Positions 32,789 to 42,383 of a stretch of 63,778 nucleotides of DNA are shown one piece after another (within the stretch, counting starts at the first letter, position 1; every line of letters starts with the position of its first letter). A program made the translations under genes and the position numbers. This DNA is from Phascolarctobacterium sp. (GTDB lineage: Bacteria; Bacillota; Negativicutes; Acidaminococcales; Acidaminococcaceae), in NCBI GenBank assembly GCA_017467905.1, contig JAFUKD010000009.1, positions 1-63,778 of the forward strand, in the 5' to 3' direction. The notes under the pieces were generated by a model. That model searched no databases, was not told the origin of the DNA, and saw only the letters and a list, made by a program, of their open reading frames with translations.

Positions 32789-34096
32789 ATGTTTAGAGAA
32801 ACTTCTAAACTCGTAATTTATAGAAACTTGGATGCAGATAATCTGCTGTTCCCGATGGCGGACATCTGCGAAAAATTTTATACAGGAAATTATCAAAAGG
32901 AACAGCTCATTACCAGCATCTACGAGCAGATTCATAAGCTGCTTGACGTGGCAACGGTGTGTGGTTTTGATACTAATCTGTGGCATAATTATTTGACCTA
33001 TCTTTTGGTGAGCTGCGAGAATCCCTTTAGCATTACCTGTGAAAAAGAGGGAGCCTGCGTGGGCAGTGTAAACCAATTTGCCAAGAGTGACTTTGCCATT
33101 TTTAAAAAGCTTTTTGATTATGATTTTGCTCCCATGGAAAAAGAGCTGGGTATTAACTGCTTTAGCGTAATCAGTAATTACCATTCCATTAAAAAGAGTG
33201 AACGTCGCTACAATAAAAATATCAGCGAGCGTGTGCAGGAGTTAAGTGCTGCCATTGAACAGGCTGCTGACGCTGACGAAGTTTTTGAACTGGTAACAGG
33301 CTTCTACAAGGCTTACGGCGTAGGCAAGCTGGGCTTAAACAAAGCCTTTCGTATCGTACACGAGGATAAGGGCGTGGAGCTTGTGCCCATCAGCAACACT
33401 GCTTACGTAGATTTTGACGATTTGGTTGGCTACGAGCTGCAAAAGCAGCGCTTAATTGAAAACACAGAAGCCTTTGTGCAAGGACGCAAGGCAAATAACG
33501 TACTGCTCTTTGGTGATAGTGGAACAGGTAAATCCAGCAGCATCAAGGCAATCTTGAACAAATACTACGCACACGGCTTGCGCATGATTGAAATTTACAA
33601 GCACCAGTTCCGCGACCTTTCCGCAGTTATTGCGCAAATCAAGAATCGTAACTACCGCTTTGTAATTTATATGGACGACCTGTCCTTTGAAGATTTTGAA
33701 ATTGAATATAAATATTTGAAGGCTGTTATCGAAGGTGGCTTGGAAATTCAACCTGATAATATTTTGATTTACGCTACTTCTAATCGCCGTCATTTGATTA
33801 ACGAAAGCTGGAAGGATCGTAATGATGTAACCGTTAGCGGTGGCATCCACCAATCTGATACCATGCAGGAAAAACTTTCCTTGGTGAACAGATTTGGCTG
33901 CACCATTTACTACGGTCAACCTACGCCTAAAGAGTACTTCCGTATCGTACAAGAACTGGCACGCAAGAACGGCTTGGAAATTGATGAAGCTACTTTGCGC
34001 GCAGAGGCTACGAAGTGGGAAATGTCACACGGAGGAATTTCCGGACGGACCGCTCAGCAATTTGTTAACTATTTATCTGGGGTAAAATCGTTATAA
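32789..34096 (+). CDS. DUF815-family AAA ATPase
   Basis: The protein has 435 residues. An N-terminal ~220-residue helical domain is followed by an AAA ATPase with Walker [14 protein letters not shown] (about 238), Walker [12 protein letters not shown] and sensor-like [10 protein letters not shown]. The C-terminal part has [10 protein letters not shown]. The combination matches the DUF815 family, widespread but of unknown function. It stands alone. A repeat of the intergenic family begins at its stop codon. Confidence 0.85.
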   Translation: MFRETSKLVIYRNLDADNLLFPMADICEKFYTGNYQKEQLITSIYEQIHKLLDVATVCGFDTNLWHNYLTYLLVSCENPFSITCEKEGACVGSVNQFAKSDFAIFKKLFDYDFAPMEKELGINCFSVISNYHSIKKSERRYNKNISERVQELSAAIEQAADADEVFELVTGFYKAYGVGKLGLNKAFRIVHEDKGVELVPISNTAYVDFDDLVGYELQKQRLIENTEAFVQGRKANNVLLFGDSGTGKSSSIKAILNKYYAHGLRMIEIYKHQFRDLSAVIAQIKNRNYRFVIYMDDLSFEDFEIEYKYLKAVIEGGLEIQPDNILIYATSNRRHLINESWKDRNDVTVSGGIHQSDTMQEKLSLVNRFGCTIYYGQPTPKEYFRIVQELARKNGLEIDEATLRAEATKWEMSHGGISGRTAQQFVNYLSGVKSL

Positions 34097-34215
34097 GCAC
34101 TGTCTAACTGTGTTGGAACTACGATTGCTTGCTCGATGTACCATTAGTACGACTTCGCTACGTGCGCTGCACTGCTTCGCGCCTTTCGGCACTTCTAGCA
34201 ATTTTAGAGTGGATT
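34090..34215 (+). repeat. Intergenic repeat family, copy
   Basis: TCGTTATAAGCACTGTCTAAC is followed by TTGCTTGCTCGATGTAC and CTTTCGGCACTTCTAGCAA. The leading AAAATCGTTATAAGCAC is identical to 42696-42712. The copy begins in the stop codon of the ATPase gene. Confidence 0.65.
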
Positions 34216-34237
34216 TAGTTTTATAAATAAGCACGCA

Positions 34238-34272
34238 GAAAAGCTCGCTGCATTTTGCAACGAGCTTTTCGT
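34238..34272. terminator. Bidirectional terminator between convergent genes
   Basis: GAAAAGCTCG pairs with CGAGCTTTTC across a 12-base loop. T-runs exist on both strands. Confidence 0.8.
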
Positions 34273-34287
34273 AATTTAAGGGGGTTT

Positions 34288-34578
34288 TTATTTTCCAGCC
34301 AACATAAAGCCGTTCTGGGTAACTGCCTTTACTGGGATGGTCAACACTTGTCCGGGATAAATGTGTTTGCTTTTAAGATTGTTAGCTTCGCAAATACGGT
34401 GCATTACTTCACGGACATCTTCTTTGTCATCACTCCAACGATGAGCAATGGACCACATAGTATCGCCGCTGTGGACGGTAACCTTCTGGTTGTAGTAAAC
34501 CAGTTCATCAGCAAAAACCATGTTCATTCCAGTATATAAAGCAAAACTTAAGCAAAGGAGTGATAAAATCTTATTCAT
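34288..34578 (-). CDS. LysM-domain cell-division inhibitor-like protein (YneA-like)
   Basis: This 96-residue protein has an N-terminal hydrophobic signal/anchor segment (KILSLLCLSFALYTGMN), then a LysM domain with VHSGDTMWSIAHRW and HIYPGQVLTIPV. Size and order match YneA, the SOS-induced division suppressor next to lexA in Bacillus. The promoter at 34618-34646 and the LexA-like box at 34596-34609 support SOS control. lexA itself is not in the window. The ATG at 34578 is chosen because it opens directly onto the signal segment; earlier in-frame codons would run into the promoter. Confidence 0.7.
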   Translation of the reverse strand: MNKILSLLCLSFALYTGMNMVFADELVYYNQKVTVHSGDTMWSIAHRWSDDKEDVREVMHRICEANNLKSKHIYPGQVLTIPVKAVTQNGFMLAGK

Positions 34579-34595
34579 CACATTCACCAACTTTC

Positions 34596-34609
34596 GGAAC
34601 AACTGTTTG
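34596..34609. promoter_or_regulatory. Candidate LexA (SOS) box
   Basis: GGAACAACTGTTTG matches the Firmicutes LexA consensus CGAACRNRYGTTYG at 12 of 14 positions. It sits just downstream of the -10 of the YneA-like gene, where a repressor would block transcription. Confidence 0.5.
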
Positions 34610-34617
34610 TTGAAGTT

Positions 34618-34646
34618 ATTGTACAACGAACGTCACATTTTGTCAA
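34618..34646 (-). promoter_or_regulatory. Promoter of the YneA-like gene
   Basis: On the minus strand, TTGACA (34646-34641), a 17-bp spacer and TACAAT (34623-34618). Confidence 0.75.
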
Positions 34647-34717
34647 CAATTATTTAGAAATATTGTTCGTGAAAATCAAGGCTGTTCGTTAGAGTAACTA
34701 TAGTTGCGAACAAAAAA

Positions 34718-34754
34718 TAAGCTCATCCTCTTGCTGAACAAAAGAATGAGCTTG
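34718..34754 (-). terminator. Terminator of the DUF853 ATPase gene
   Basis: AAGCTCAT pairs with ATGAGCTT. On the minus strand the hairpin is followed by ATTTTTTG. Confidence 0.75.
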
Positions 34755-34764
34755 TGAAAGGCTT

Positions 34765-36315
34765 TTATTTTTTCAATAGACTACCTAAAATGCCACGTGC
34801 CAAGGTATTTGCAATGGTTCTGCCAAAGGAGGTTGCAGTTTTTTCCAGAACTTTTCCTAGAAGGGAAGGTTCTTCTTTTTTAGTAGTGGTGCGGCGAGTG
34901 GAGGTCTTTCTTGTAGAAGTACCAGCACTGCGAGCGTTACGGCGCACTTCTTCCTGCAAGGTTTCGTCTTCGGGAACGTACTCTTCGCCTGCAGCTTCTG
35001 CCTCTTCTTTGGCGGCCTGCTCTCCACGTTTTTGCAAAATCTCGTAGGCAGATTCCCTGTCTATGGTTTTGGCGTACTTGCTATTCAAAGGGCTTGCGTT
35101 AATAATTTCCTGACGTTTGCTTTCTTCTGCTACGCCCAAGAAGCTACGGGGAGGCATAACGTAAGCACGTTCTACAATTCCGGGAATGCCTTCTTCGTCC
35201 AGCAGGGAAACAAGTACTTCGCCTGTTCCCAGTTCAGAAAGGGTAGCTTCTGCATCCAGCTTGGGGTTGGGACGGAAGGATTGAGCTGCTACCTTCAACG
35301 CCTTTTGGTCTTTGGGGGTATAGGCGCGTAGCGCGTGCTGCAGCTTGTTACCTAATTGGGAAAGAACACTATCAGGAATATCGCTGGGCAGTTGAGTGAT
35401 GAAGTAAATGCCAATGCCCTTGGAGCGGATGAGACGCACGATTTGTTCAACCTTATCCAGCAGGGAACGGGGCGCATCTTTAAAAATTAAGTGGGCTTCG
35501 TCGAAGAAGAAGACCATTTTAGGCTTTTCCAAATCGCCGGCTTCAGGCATGGTTTCGTAAAGCTCGGAGAGCATCCACAGCAGGAAGGTGGAATACAATA
35601 GAGGTCTTTGGAAGAGCTCGGTGCAGTGGAGCATATTGATAATGCCGTAGCCCTTTTCGTCTCGGGCAAACCAATCTTTAATTTCCAGAGCAGGCTCGCC
35701 AAAGAAAATATTGCCGCCTTGGTCTTCCAAACGCAGCAGCGCACGTTGGATGGCGCCAACACTTTGCGCGGAAACATTGCCGTATTTAGTTTTTAAGCTG
35801 GCAGCGTTCTCGCCAACGTATTGCACCATGCTACGTAGGTCTTTCAAATCCAAAAGCAGCAAGCCTTGCTCATCTGCCACGCGGAAGATAATATTCATGA
35901 TACCAGTTTGGGTATCGTTTAATTCTAACAAACGGCTTAAAAGTTCCGGTCCCATTTCGGAAATAGTAGTGCGTACAGGGTGACCCTTCTTACCGTACAC
36001 ATCCCAGAAGCGGATGGGGTAACCGCTAAACTTCCATTCCAGTTCCAAGCCAAGCTTGTTGCGGATACGCTTTTGGAAGCCTTCGCTATCTTCGCCGGGC
36101 AGGCACATACCGGAAACGTCGCCCTTAATATCTGCCAAGAAAACAGGAACGCCCATTTCACTAAAGGCTTCTGCCAAAACTTTTAAGGTAACAGTTTTAC
36201 CGGTACCGGTAGCACCGGCAATTAAGCCGTGGCGATTTGCCATTTTAGGGGTAAGGTGAATACTGCCTTCGCTATTTTGGCACAGCCACACTTTATGTAA
36301 TTTAGGGATATACAT
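34765..36315 (-). CDS. HerA-like/DUF853 ATPase
   Basis: This 517-residue P-loop ATPase of the HerA/FtsK superclass has Walker A GATGTGKTVT (about residue 36), Walker B MVFFFDEAHLIF and arginine-finger region RSKGIGIYFITQLPSDIPD. It matches the DUF853 (YjgR-like) family. The C-terminal ~80 residues are low-complexity, rich in Glu then Arg/Thr/Lys (TSTRKTSTRRTTTKKEE), and end in a hydrophobic helix. A DNA-handling role is suggested by the family but unproven. The ATG at 36315 follows CGGAGGTG; the longer frame upstream has no ribosome binding site. Confidence 0.85.
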   Translation of the reverse strand: MYIPKLHKVWLCQNSEGSIHLTPKMANRHGLIAGATGTGKTVTLKVLAEAFSEMGVPVFLADIKGDVSGMCLPGEDSEGFQKRIRNKLGLELEWKFSGYPIRFWDVYGKKGHPVRTTISEMGPELLSRLLELNDTQTGIMNIIFRVADEQGLLLLDLKDLRSMVQYVGENAASLKTKYGNVSAQSVGAIQRALLRLEDQGGNIFFGEPALEIKDWFARDEKGYGIINMLHCTELFQRPLLYSTFLLWMLSELYETMPEAGDLEKPKMVFFFDEAHLIFKDAPRSLLDKVEQIVRLIRSKGIGIYFITQLPSDIPDSVLSQLGNKLQHALRAYTPKDQKALKVAAQSFRPNPKLDAEATLSELGTGEVLVSLLDEEGIPGIVERAYVMPPRSFLGVAEESKRQEIINASPLNSKYAKTIDRESAYEILQKRGEQAAKEEAEAAGEEYVPEDETLQEEVRRNARSAGTSTRKTSTRRTTTKKEEPSLLGKVLEKTATSFGRTIANTLARGILGSLLKK

Positions 36316-36536
36316 CACAGCACCTCCGAGAAGTTTCTTTCCTATATTATATAGGCTTGTAGGGAATAGGGCAAATAAAGTTATGCTTTTAATTATTTTA
36401 CCTGCCAACATGTGACCTTAACCACAAAGTTAATTATTTAAATTTTGTTCGTCGTAATGTCAATATTAAAACATCACTTTTAATACGGAAAGTATTAGAA
36501 TGATTTGAATAAGAGAAACTTTGCGGAGGGAAGAAT

Positions 36537-39461
36537 ATGCAGATTGGCTTGGATATTGGTAGTACAACTATTAAAATTGCTGTGCTTGATGATGCAGGGA
36601 AGCTTCTTTTTGCGAAATATCAAAGGCATTATAGCCAGATAGCTGAAAAAATACAGGAGCTTTTGCAGGAGCTGTTTGCCAAATTTCCACTACTAAAAAC
36701 TGCTAACTTAGCGGTGAGCGGCAGTGCAGGTATTGGCATTGCGGAAGGCTGTGGCTTGCAGTTTGTGCAGGAGGTTTTTGCAGAAAAGGTTTGCACCGAA
36801 CGCCTTAACCCTGGTACGGATGTGGTTGTGGAATTGGGCGGCGAGGATGCCAAGCTGCTGTTTTTGGGCAAGCACTTTGATGCGCGTATGAACGATAGCT
36901 GTGCAGGAGGCACGGGCGCTTTTATTGACCAGATGGCAAGCTTGCTTAATGTTGCTACGGAAGATATGAATGGCATGGCACAAAAGGCGCAGAACATTTA
37001 TACCATTGCCAGCCGTTGCGGAGTTTTTGCCAAAAGCGATATCCAACCACTGTTGAATCAGGGGGCTCCCAAAAATGATTTAGCAGCAAGTATTTTTCAG
37101 GCTGTGGCTCAGCAGGCGGTAACCGGTTTGGCGAAGGGGAGACCTATTCACGGAAAGGTGTTGTATCTTGGCGGTCCCTTAACCTTTATGAGCTGTTTGC
37201 GTGATTGCTTTGATAAAATTTTGAACGTGAAGGGGATTTGCCCCGAAGATAGTTTATATTATGTAGCCATGGGTACTGCCTTTTGTGCAGAGCGTAGTGT
37301 TGACCTGAGAGCTTTGCCTGAAAAGCTGCAGGCTACTGCTGCTTGCCACAGCTTTGAGCATTTGGCACCGCTCTTTAATAATGAAGAAGAGTACGCAAGC
37401 TTCAACGCTCGTCATAATGAGGAAAGCGTGGCTACAGCGGATATCACTACTGCGAAGGAAGCCTATCTTGGCATTGATAGCGGTAGCACTACTATAAAAA
37501 TTGCAGTTATTTCCCCGCAGGGAGAGCTGCTGAAATCTTTTTACCAAAGCAATAAGGGGAATCCTGTTGTGGCGGTGAAGGAGTTTTTACAGGAATTTTA
37601 TGAGCAGCACCCTTGCTGTAAAATTGTAGCGAGTGGTGTTACAGGCTATGGTGAAGATTTAATTAGGCATGGCTTTGGGGTTGATTACGGTATTGTAGAG
37701 ACCGTTGCTCACTTTTTGGCGGCGAAGAGCCTGCAGCCGGACGTAGATTTTATTTTGGATATTGGTGGGCAGGATATTAAATGCCTTAAAATACACAATG
37801 GTTGTATTGATAATATTTTTTTGAACGAGGCTTGCTCTAGTGGCTGTGGTAGCTTTTTGCAAACCTTTGCAGAGATTTTAGGCTACAGCGCAGAGGAGTT
37901 TGCAAAAATAGGCTTGTTTGCAGATAAGCCTGTGGATTTGGGCAGTCGTTGTACTGTGTTTATGAATAGCAGCGTGAAGCAGGCACAAAAGGACGGAGCT
38001 TCCGTTGCTAATATTAGCGCAGGCTTGTCCTTGAGTATTGTAAAGAACGCTTTGTACAAGGTTATTCGCCCCGGAAGCAAGGAAGCCATTGGCAAGCACA
38101 TTGTTGTACAGGGTGGAACCTTTATGAATGACTGCGTCCTGCGTGCTTTCGAAAAAGAGATGGGGCTTGAGGTTGTGCGCCCCAATATCGCAGGGTTGAT
38201 GGGTGCTTATGGTGCAGCTCTCTACGCTCGCGGGCGTCATGAGCAAGCGCCAAAGGCTTCTACGCTTTTGGATGCTGCTGCCTTGGCGCAGTTCAAGCAT
38301 CAGGTGAAATCTGTAACCTGCGGCTTGTGCAGTAATCATTGTCATTTGACGGTTAATACCTTCGTCAGCGGCAAGCCGTTCATTAGCGGTAACAGGTGTG
38401 AACGCCCTGTAACCCACTGCGCTCCTGATAATAGTTTGAATTTGTACAGGCAAAAGCTGGATTTACTGGAAGCCTTGAAGGTGCAGGAAGGCACTGGCGA
38501 AAGAGGGACAATGGGTATTCCAATGGGCTTGAATATGTACGAGCTATTACCTTTTTGGCATGCTTTCTTTAGTAATTTGGGCTTTAAGGTTGTGGTTAGT
38601 CCTATTGCAGATAAAAAGATTTGCAAGATGGGGCAGAACACCATTCCCAGCGATACAGTGTGCTACCCGGCGAAGCTGATGCATGGTCATATTAAATGGT
38701 TGCTGGAAAAAGGCGTTACCAATATTTTTTACCCCTGCATGACCTACAATGTGGAAGATGGTAACAGCGAGAACTGTTACAACTGCCCCGTGGTTGCCTA
38801 TTATCCGGAGGTATTACACGCTAACGTGCAGGAGCTGGAAAAATGTAATTTCTTTTTTGATTACGTGGGCTTGGCAAATAATAAGATGCTGGCAAAAAAA
38901 TTAGAGGCGATGCTTGGCAAAGCTTTCCCTGATATTACAATGAAGGAAATAAAAAAAGCTTTGATGCAGGCTTACATTGCTTATGATTTATTTGAAGGAG
39001 AGGTGCGTCGCCACGGCAGAGAGATTATTGCTGCGGCACGAGAGCAGGGAAAACCCATCATTGTTTTGGCGGGAAGACCCTACCATATTGACCCCAAGGT
39101 AAACCACAGCATTGACAGGCTTATTACAACAATGGGTGCTGCCCTGGTAAGTGAGGATGCGGTGAGCAGCCATGTTGAACCTAAAAAATTGGCGGCAGAG
39201 CTGCAGGTGCTGAACCAGTGGACCTACCACAGCCGTTTGTATGCTGCGGCAAAATATGTTGCCAATAATGATGATATGCATATGGTTCAGCTTGTAAGCT
39301 TTGGTTGTGGCTGTGATGCCATTACAGCAGATGAATGTCGTCGTCTGCTGGAAGAAAGCGGTAAAATTTATACTCAGATAAAAATAGATGACATAGATAA
39401 TTTAGGTACGGCTAAGATTCGCCTGCGCAGCTTGTTTGCGGCGGTGGGTCTGGAGAGTTAA
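36537..39461 (+). CDS. 2-hydroxyacyl-CoA dehydratase activase-like protein, two ATPase domains plus DUF2229
   Basis: The 974-residue protein has two BadF/BcrA-type ATPase domains in series, each starting with the same phosphate loop (GLDIGSTTIKIAVL at 4; GIDSGSTTIKIAVI near 315). The first keeps NDSCAGGTGAF and the second NEACSSGCGSF, the Cys segments that hold the [4Fe-4S] cluster of activases. A CGLCSNHC motif and a DUF2229-type domain (about 590-970) follow. Related proteins use ATP to drive an electron into a partner iron-sulfur enzyme. The next gene encodes what is usually the C-terminal part of one ~1400-residue protein, so the system appears split here. The partner substrate is unknown. 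Confidence 0.8.
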   Translation: MQIGLDIGSTTIKIAVLDDAGKLLFAKYQRHYSQIAEKIQELLQELFAKFPLLKTANLAVSGSAGIGIAEGCGLQFVQEVFAEKVCTERLNPGTDVVVELGGEDAKLLFLGKHFDARMNDSCAGGTGAFIDQMASLLNVATEDMNGMAQKAQNIYTIASRCGVFAKSDIQPLLNQGAPKNDLAASIFQAVAQQAVTGLAKGRPIHGKVLYLGGPLTFMSCLRDCFDKILNVKGICPEDSLYYVAMGTAFCAERSVDLRALPEKLQATAACHSFEHLAPLFNNEEEYASFNARHNEESVATADITTAKEAYLGIDSGSTTIKIAVISPQGELLKSFYQSNKGNPVVAVKEFLQEFYEQHPCCKIVASGVTGYGEDLIRHGFGVDYGIVETVAHFLAAKSLQPDVDFILDIGGQDIKCLKIHNGCIDNIFLNEACSSGCGSFLQTFAEILGYSAEEFAKIGLFADKPVDLGSRCTVFMNSSVKQAQKDGASVANISAGLSLSIVKNALYKVIRPGSKEAIGKHIVVQGGTFMNDCVLRAFEKEMGLEVVRPNIAGLMGAYGAALYARGRHEQAPKASTLLDAAALAQFKHQVKSVTCGLCSNHCHLTVNTFVSGKPFISGNRCERPVTHCAPDNSLNLYRQKLDLLEALKVQEGTGERGTMGIPMGLNMYELLPFWHAFFSNLGFKVVVSPIADKKICKMGQNTIPSDTVCYPAKLMHGHIKWLLEKGVTNIFYPCMTYNVEDGNSENCYNCPVVAYYPEVLHANVQELEKCNFFFDYVGLANNKMLAKKLEAMLGKAFPDITMKEIKKALMQAYIAYDLFEGEVRRHGREIIAAAREQGKPIIVLAGRPYHIDPKVNHSIDRLITTMGAALVSEDAVSSHVEPKKLAAELQVLNQWTYHSRLYAAAKYVANNDDMHMVQLVSFGCGCDAITADECRRLLEESGKIYTQIKIDDIDNLGTAKIRLRSLFAAVGLES

Positions 39462-39476
39462 GTTCAAGGAGTAGTT

Positions 39477-40706
39477 ATGGAATCCCACGCGGTTTTTACA
39501 CCGGAAATGAAAAAGACACATACCATTCTTATTCCAAGCATGCTGCCCTGGCATTTTAATTTGCTTAAAGCTGCGCTCATCAGTTGCGGCTACAAGGCAG
39601 AGCTTTTGGACAATACGGATAGAAGCGTTGTGGAAACAGGCTTGAAGTATGTGAACAACGATATTTGTTACCCTGCCCTGTTAGTCATAGGGCAGTTTAT
39701 CAACGCATTGGAAAGCGGTAAGTACGACGTTAACCGCGTCGCTCTGATTATGACTCAAACAGGTGGCGGGTGCCGCGCTTCCAATTATATTCACCTTTTG
39801 CGCAAGGGCTTGGAGCAGGCTGGCTTTGGTCACGTTCCTGTAATCAGTTTGAACCTGGCAGGCATGGAAGAACAGCCTGGCTTTGATTTAAGCTTGAAAA
39901 TGATTAAGCGGATGCTGGCGGCTGTTGTTTACGGCGACGTGCTGATGTATTTAAGCAATAAGACCCGTCCCTACGAGGCTGTAGCCGGCGAGGCAGATGC
40001 TTTGGCGAAACGTTGGCTGGCAAATTTGGAAGAGCTGTTCCAGCTTGGCAAGGCGCAAAGCCTGAGTAATATCTACCAATTTGCAAGAGAGATTACCAAG
40101 GATTTTGCTCAGCTGCCCGTTGTTGCCAAGAATAGGATTAAAGTTGGCGTGGTGGGTGAAATTTACATTAAGTATTCTGATTTAGGGAATAACTGCCTGG
40201 AAAGCTTCCTGCAGAAGCAAAACTGCGAATACATGCTGCCAGGTGTTATGAACTTTGTCATGTACGGAGCTGATACTTATTTAATAGATTACAAGCTGTA
40301 CGGCGGCAGCTTGATGAAGTATGGAACGGCGAAGGCTGCCCTGTGGTACCTGCAGCGTTTGGAAAAGGCAATGCGCAAGGCATTAGAGCTTGCTCCCTTT
40401 AAGGCGCCTGCTTCCTACGCAGAAACCAAGGCTATGGTAAAGGGCGTTATCGGTTACGGCAGCAACATGGGTGAAGGCTGGCTTCTTACTGCAGAGATGC
40501 TGGAGCTTGCCAAAAACGGGTACAACAATATTATCTGCGCTCAACCCTTTGGCTGTTTGCCCAACCATATTGCGGGACGAGGAATGATTAACAAAATTAA
40601 AGAGCTGGTAGAAGATGCTAACATTCTTCCCATTGATTATGATGCCAGCGCATCCAAGGTTAATCAGGAAAACAGAATTAAGCTGATGCTTGCAACTGCT
40701 CGTTAA
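39477..40706 (+). CDS. 2-hydroxyglutaryl-CoA dehydratase subunit-like protein (activase partner)
   Basis: This 409-residue protein contains CYPALLVIGQF near residue 62, TQTGGGCRASNYIHLLRKGL near 91, VGVVGEIYIKYSDLGN near 222 and a C-terminal CAQPFGCLPNHI. These cysteine motifs are those of the dehydratase D-like module that ends the large fused activase proteins of Firmicutes. It starts 15 bp after the 974-residue gene, with AAGGAG before the ATG. The two products together approximate the fused form in length (1383 residues). Confidence 0.8.
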   Translation: MESHAVFTPEMKKTHTILIPSMLPWHFNLLKAALISCGYKAELLDNTDRSVVETGLKYVNNDICYPALLVIGQFINALESGKYDVNRVALIMTQTGGGCRASNYIHLLRKGLEQAGFGHVPVISLNLAGMEEQPGFDLSLKMIKRMLAAVVYGDVLMYLSNKTRPYEAVAGEADALAKRWLANLEELFQLGKAQSLSNIYQFAREITKDFAQLPVVAKNRIKVGVVGEIYIKYSDLGNNCLESFLQKQNCEYMLPGVMNFVMYGADTYLIDYKLYGGSLMKYGTAKAALWYLQRLEKAMRKALELAPFKAPASYAETKAMVKGVIGYGSNMGEGWLLTAEMLELAKNGYNNIICAQPFGCLPNHIAGRGMINKIKELVEDANILPIDYDASASKVNQENRIKLMLATAR

Positions 40707-40775
40707 TGGAACTTATTTGCAGAAAAATTTGCTAAATGTTATAATGAAAATATCTTGAAACGGATGGTGATATCT

Positions 40776-41480
40776 ATGATGAAAAAATTTCTGGCAGCTG
40801 GTCTTTTGACCTTGGCTTTCACCGCTGCTCCTTTGTTTGACGCAGAAATTATGCCTGCTGCAATCGCTGCCCCTTCCAATGTAACTATGGAAAACTATCC
40901 TGCCCTTGTTGGCAAAACTCATATGTCCCAACTTTCCAATAAGGATTTGCGTGAAATTAAACGCACTGCTCCCGAATTAAAAGAAATCAGCGATTGGAAC
41001 CGTCGTGTAGCTTACTACCTTGGCTCCAAGGATTATGCTGTTTCTACCATGTGGGCTCCCCAAAGAATTCAGCTCATCACTCCCTATTCCTTAACCAAAT
41101 ACTTGTACTTCCTGGCTGATAAAGAATTGGTTGCTCCTGACCAAGCTCTCTTGGACGAGGTTGCAGAGCTTAAAGACGTTGTTTGGGTTTGGGTTTGGAA
41201 CAGTGGCAGCTACAATGTGCTGAACAATAATCCTGCTCCCACTATTGAAAACGTAGTAATCCGCTCCAAAGATAACGATTACTTCTATCATTTGGACACC
41301 GAAAAATATATGCCTGTAAATGCGATGAAGGCTGCTAAGGTTGACACTGCGCAGCTGTGGCCTTTCCCGGCAAAGGTTTTCTCCCAAAGCCAAATTCCTT
41401 TTGAAATTGTGCTGATGGATTCTGCAGATAACAAGAAGCCTTTGAAAATTAAAGAAGACGATCTTGCTAAGTGCAAATAA
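40776..41480 (+). CDS. Secreted hypothetical protein
   Basis: This ~234-residue protein has a signal peptide (MMKKFLAAGLLTLAFTAAPL, cleavage probably near AIAA). The mature part has no family I recognise. It is mixed alpha/beta, with Trp-rich DVVWVWVWNSGSYN in the middle and a Lys-rich C-terminus. Its codon use looks strongly biased, which suggests good expression. It lies upstream of a small cytosolic protein, probably as a two-gene unit. Confidence 0.7.
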   Translation: MMKKFLAAGLLTLAFTAAPLFDAEIMPAAIAAPSNVTMENYPALVGKTHMSQLSNKDLREIKRTAPELKEISDWNRRVAYYLGSKDYAVSTMWAPQRIQLITPYSLTKYLYFLADKELVAPDQALLDEVAELKDVVWVWVWNSGSYNVLNNNPAPTIENVVIRSKDNDYFYHLDTEKYMPVNAMKAAKVDTAQLWPFPAKVFSQSQIPFEIVLMDSADNKKPLKIKEDDLAKCK

Positions 41481-41515
41481 TTTATTAAACATTTTAGTAT
41501 GAGGGGGTACTACCA

Positions 41516-41947
41516 ATGAATGTAAAAGCAACTAAATTTAACGAGTTCCTGCAAGCAAACAACATTACCTGCTTCAACGCGCAAGCTATTGAAAATGAAA
41601 TGCATTCCGTTTTGTATCGTTCCTTTATGGAAGTGAATGGTCAAAACCTGCCTACCATGGTTGTTGTGGACGATAGCATTTATGTAATGGTACAAGTGCG
41701 CGTGGCTGCTGCTGTTATTAAAGAAGGAAACAGAGCTGCAGTTATGGAACACATCAATAAGCTGAACGAGAAGTATAAGGTTTTCAAATACTACATCAAC
41801 GATAATGGCGACATTGTAATTGAAAGCTGCATTCCTTCCACCGATGATGACTTTGTTCCCGGTTTGATTCACGCTGTAATTGACGTTATCCTGAAACATT
41901 TGCAAGAGGAATATCCGCAAATTATGAAAAACGTTTGGGCTAACTAA
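41516..41947 (+). CDS. YbjN-like small protein
   Basis: This 143-residue acidic protein has no signal peptide. The alpha/beta pattern, with central VVVDDSIYVMVQVRVA and YYINDNGDIVIESCIP, resembles the YbjN/sensory-chaperone-like fold. This is an impression of fold type, not a firm match. GGGGG precedes its ATG. It follows the secreted protein by 35 bp and ends before a terminator. Confidence 0.55.
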   Translation: MNVKATKFNEFLQANNITCFNAQAIENEMHSVLYRSFMEVNGQNLPTMVVVDDSIYVMVQVRVAAAVIKEGNRAAVMEHINKLNEKYKVFKYYINDNGDIVIESCIPSTDDDFVPGLIHAVIDVILKHLQEEYPQIMKNVWAN

Positions 41948-42003
41948 GTTTATACCCAGAAAATTTAGAAGCGTTACTCCAAATTAAAGCTCATAATAAA
42001 AAT

Positions 42004-42039
42004 TAAACGCTGTGTTGCGAAAGCTGCACAGCGTTTTTA
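42004..42039 (+). terminator. Terminator between convergent genes
   Basis: AAACGCTGTG pairs with CACAGCGTTT and is followed by TTTT. Confidence 0.85.
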
Positions 42040-42046
42040 TGTGGTG

Positions 42047-42379
42047 TTACATATTTTTATGTTTTACGTGATCCATGGCTTGGGCGAAGAGTGTTAAGAC
42101 ATGCTCGTCGTCTAAGGAGTAGATTACTTCCTTGCCTTCCTTGGTGAATTTAACCAAGCCTGCCTTACGCAGTAGACGTAATTGGTGACTAATGGCGGAA
42201 TGGGTCATGCTTAGGCCTTCTGCAATGCAGGTTACGCACAATTCTTCCTGATGTGCCAAAAGAGCAAGGATGCGGATGCGGGTAGGGTCGCTCAGAACTT
42301 TGAAGATATCCGACATGGGTTGGATTAATCTTTCGTCGTCCTGACCGGGTATTGGAAATTTATGGATGTGTTCTGTCAT
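42047..42379 (-). CDS. ArsR/SmtB-family metal-responsive repressor
   Basis: This 110-residue winged-helix protein has ELCVTCIAEGLSMTHSAISH, which includes a CxxC in the metal-sensing helix, and the recognition helix SMTHSAISHQLRLL. The N-terminus (TEHIHKFPI) is His-rich, and the C-terminus ends DHVKHKN, also with His. Family members release DNA on binding metals such as Zn, Cd or As. The start at 42379 follows AGGTGAT. The next gene upstream, a small membrane protein, ends only a few bases away and may be cotranscribed. Confidence 0.88.
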   Translation of the reverse strand: MTEHIHKFPIPGQDDERLIQPMSDIFKVLSDPTRIRILALLAHQEELCVTCIAEGLSMTHSAISHQLRLLRKAGLVKFTKEGKEVIYSLDDEHVLTLFAQAMDHVKHKNM

Positions 42380-42383
42380 GGTA

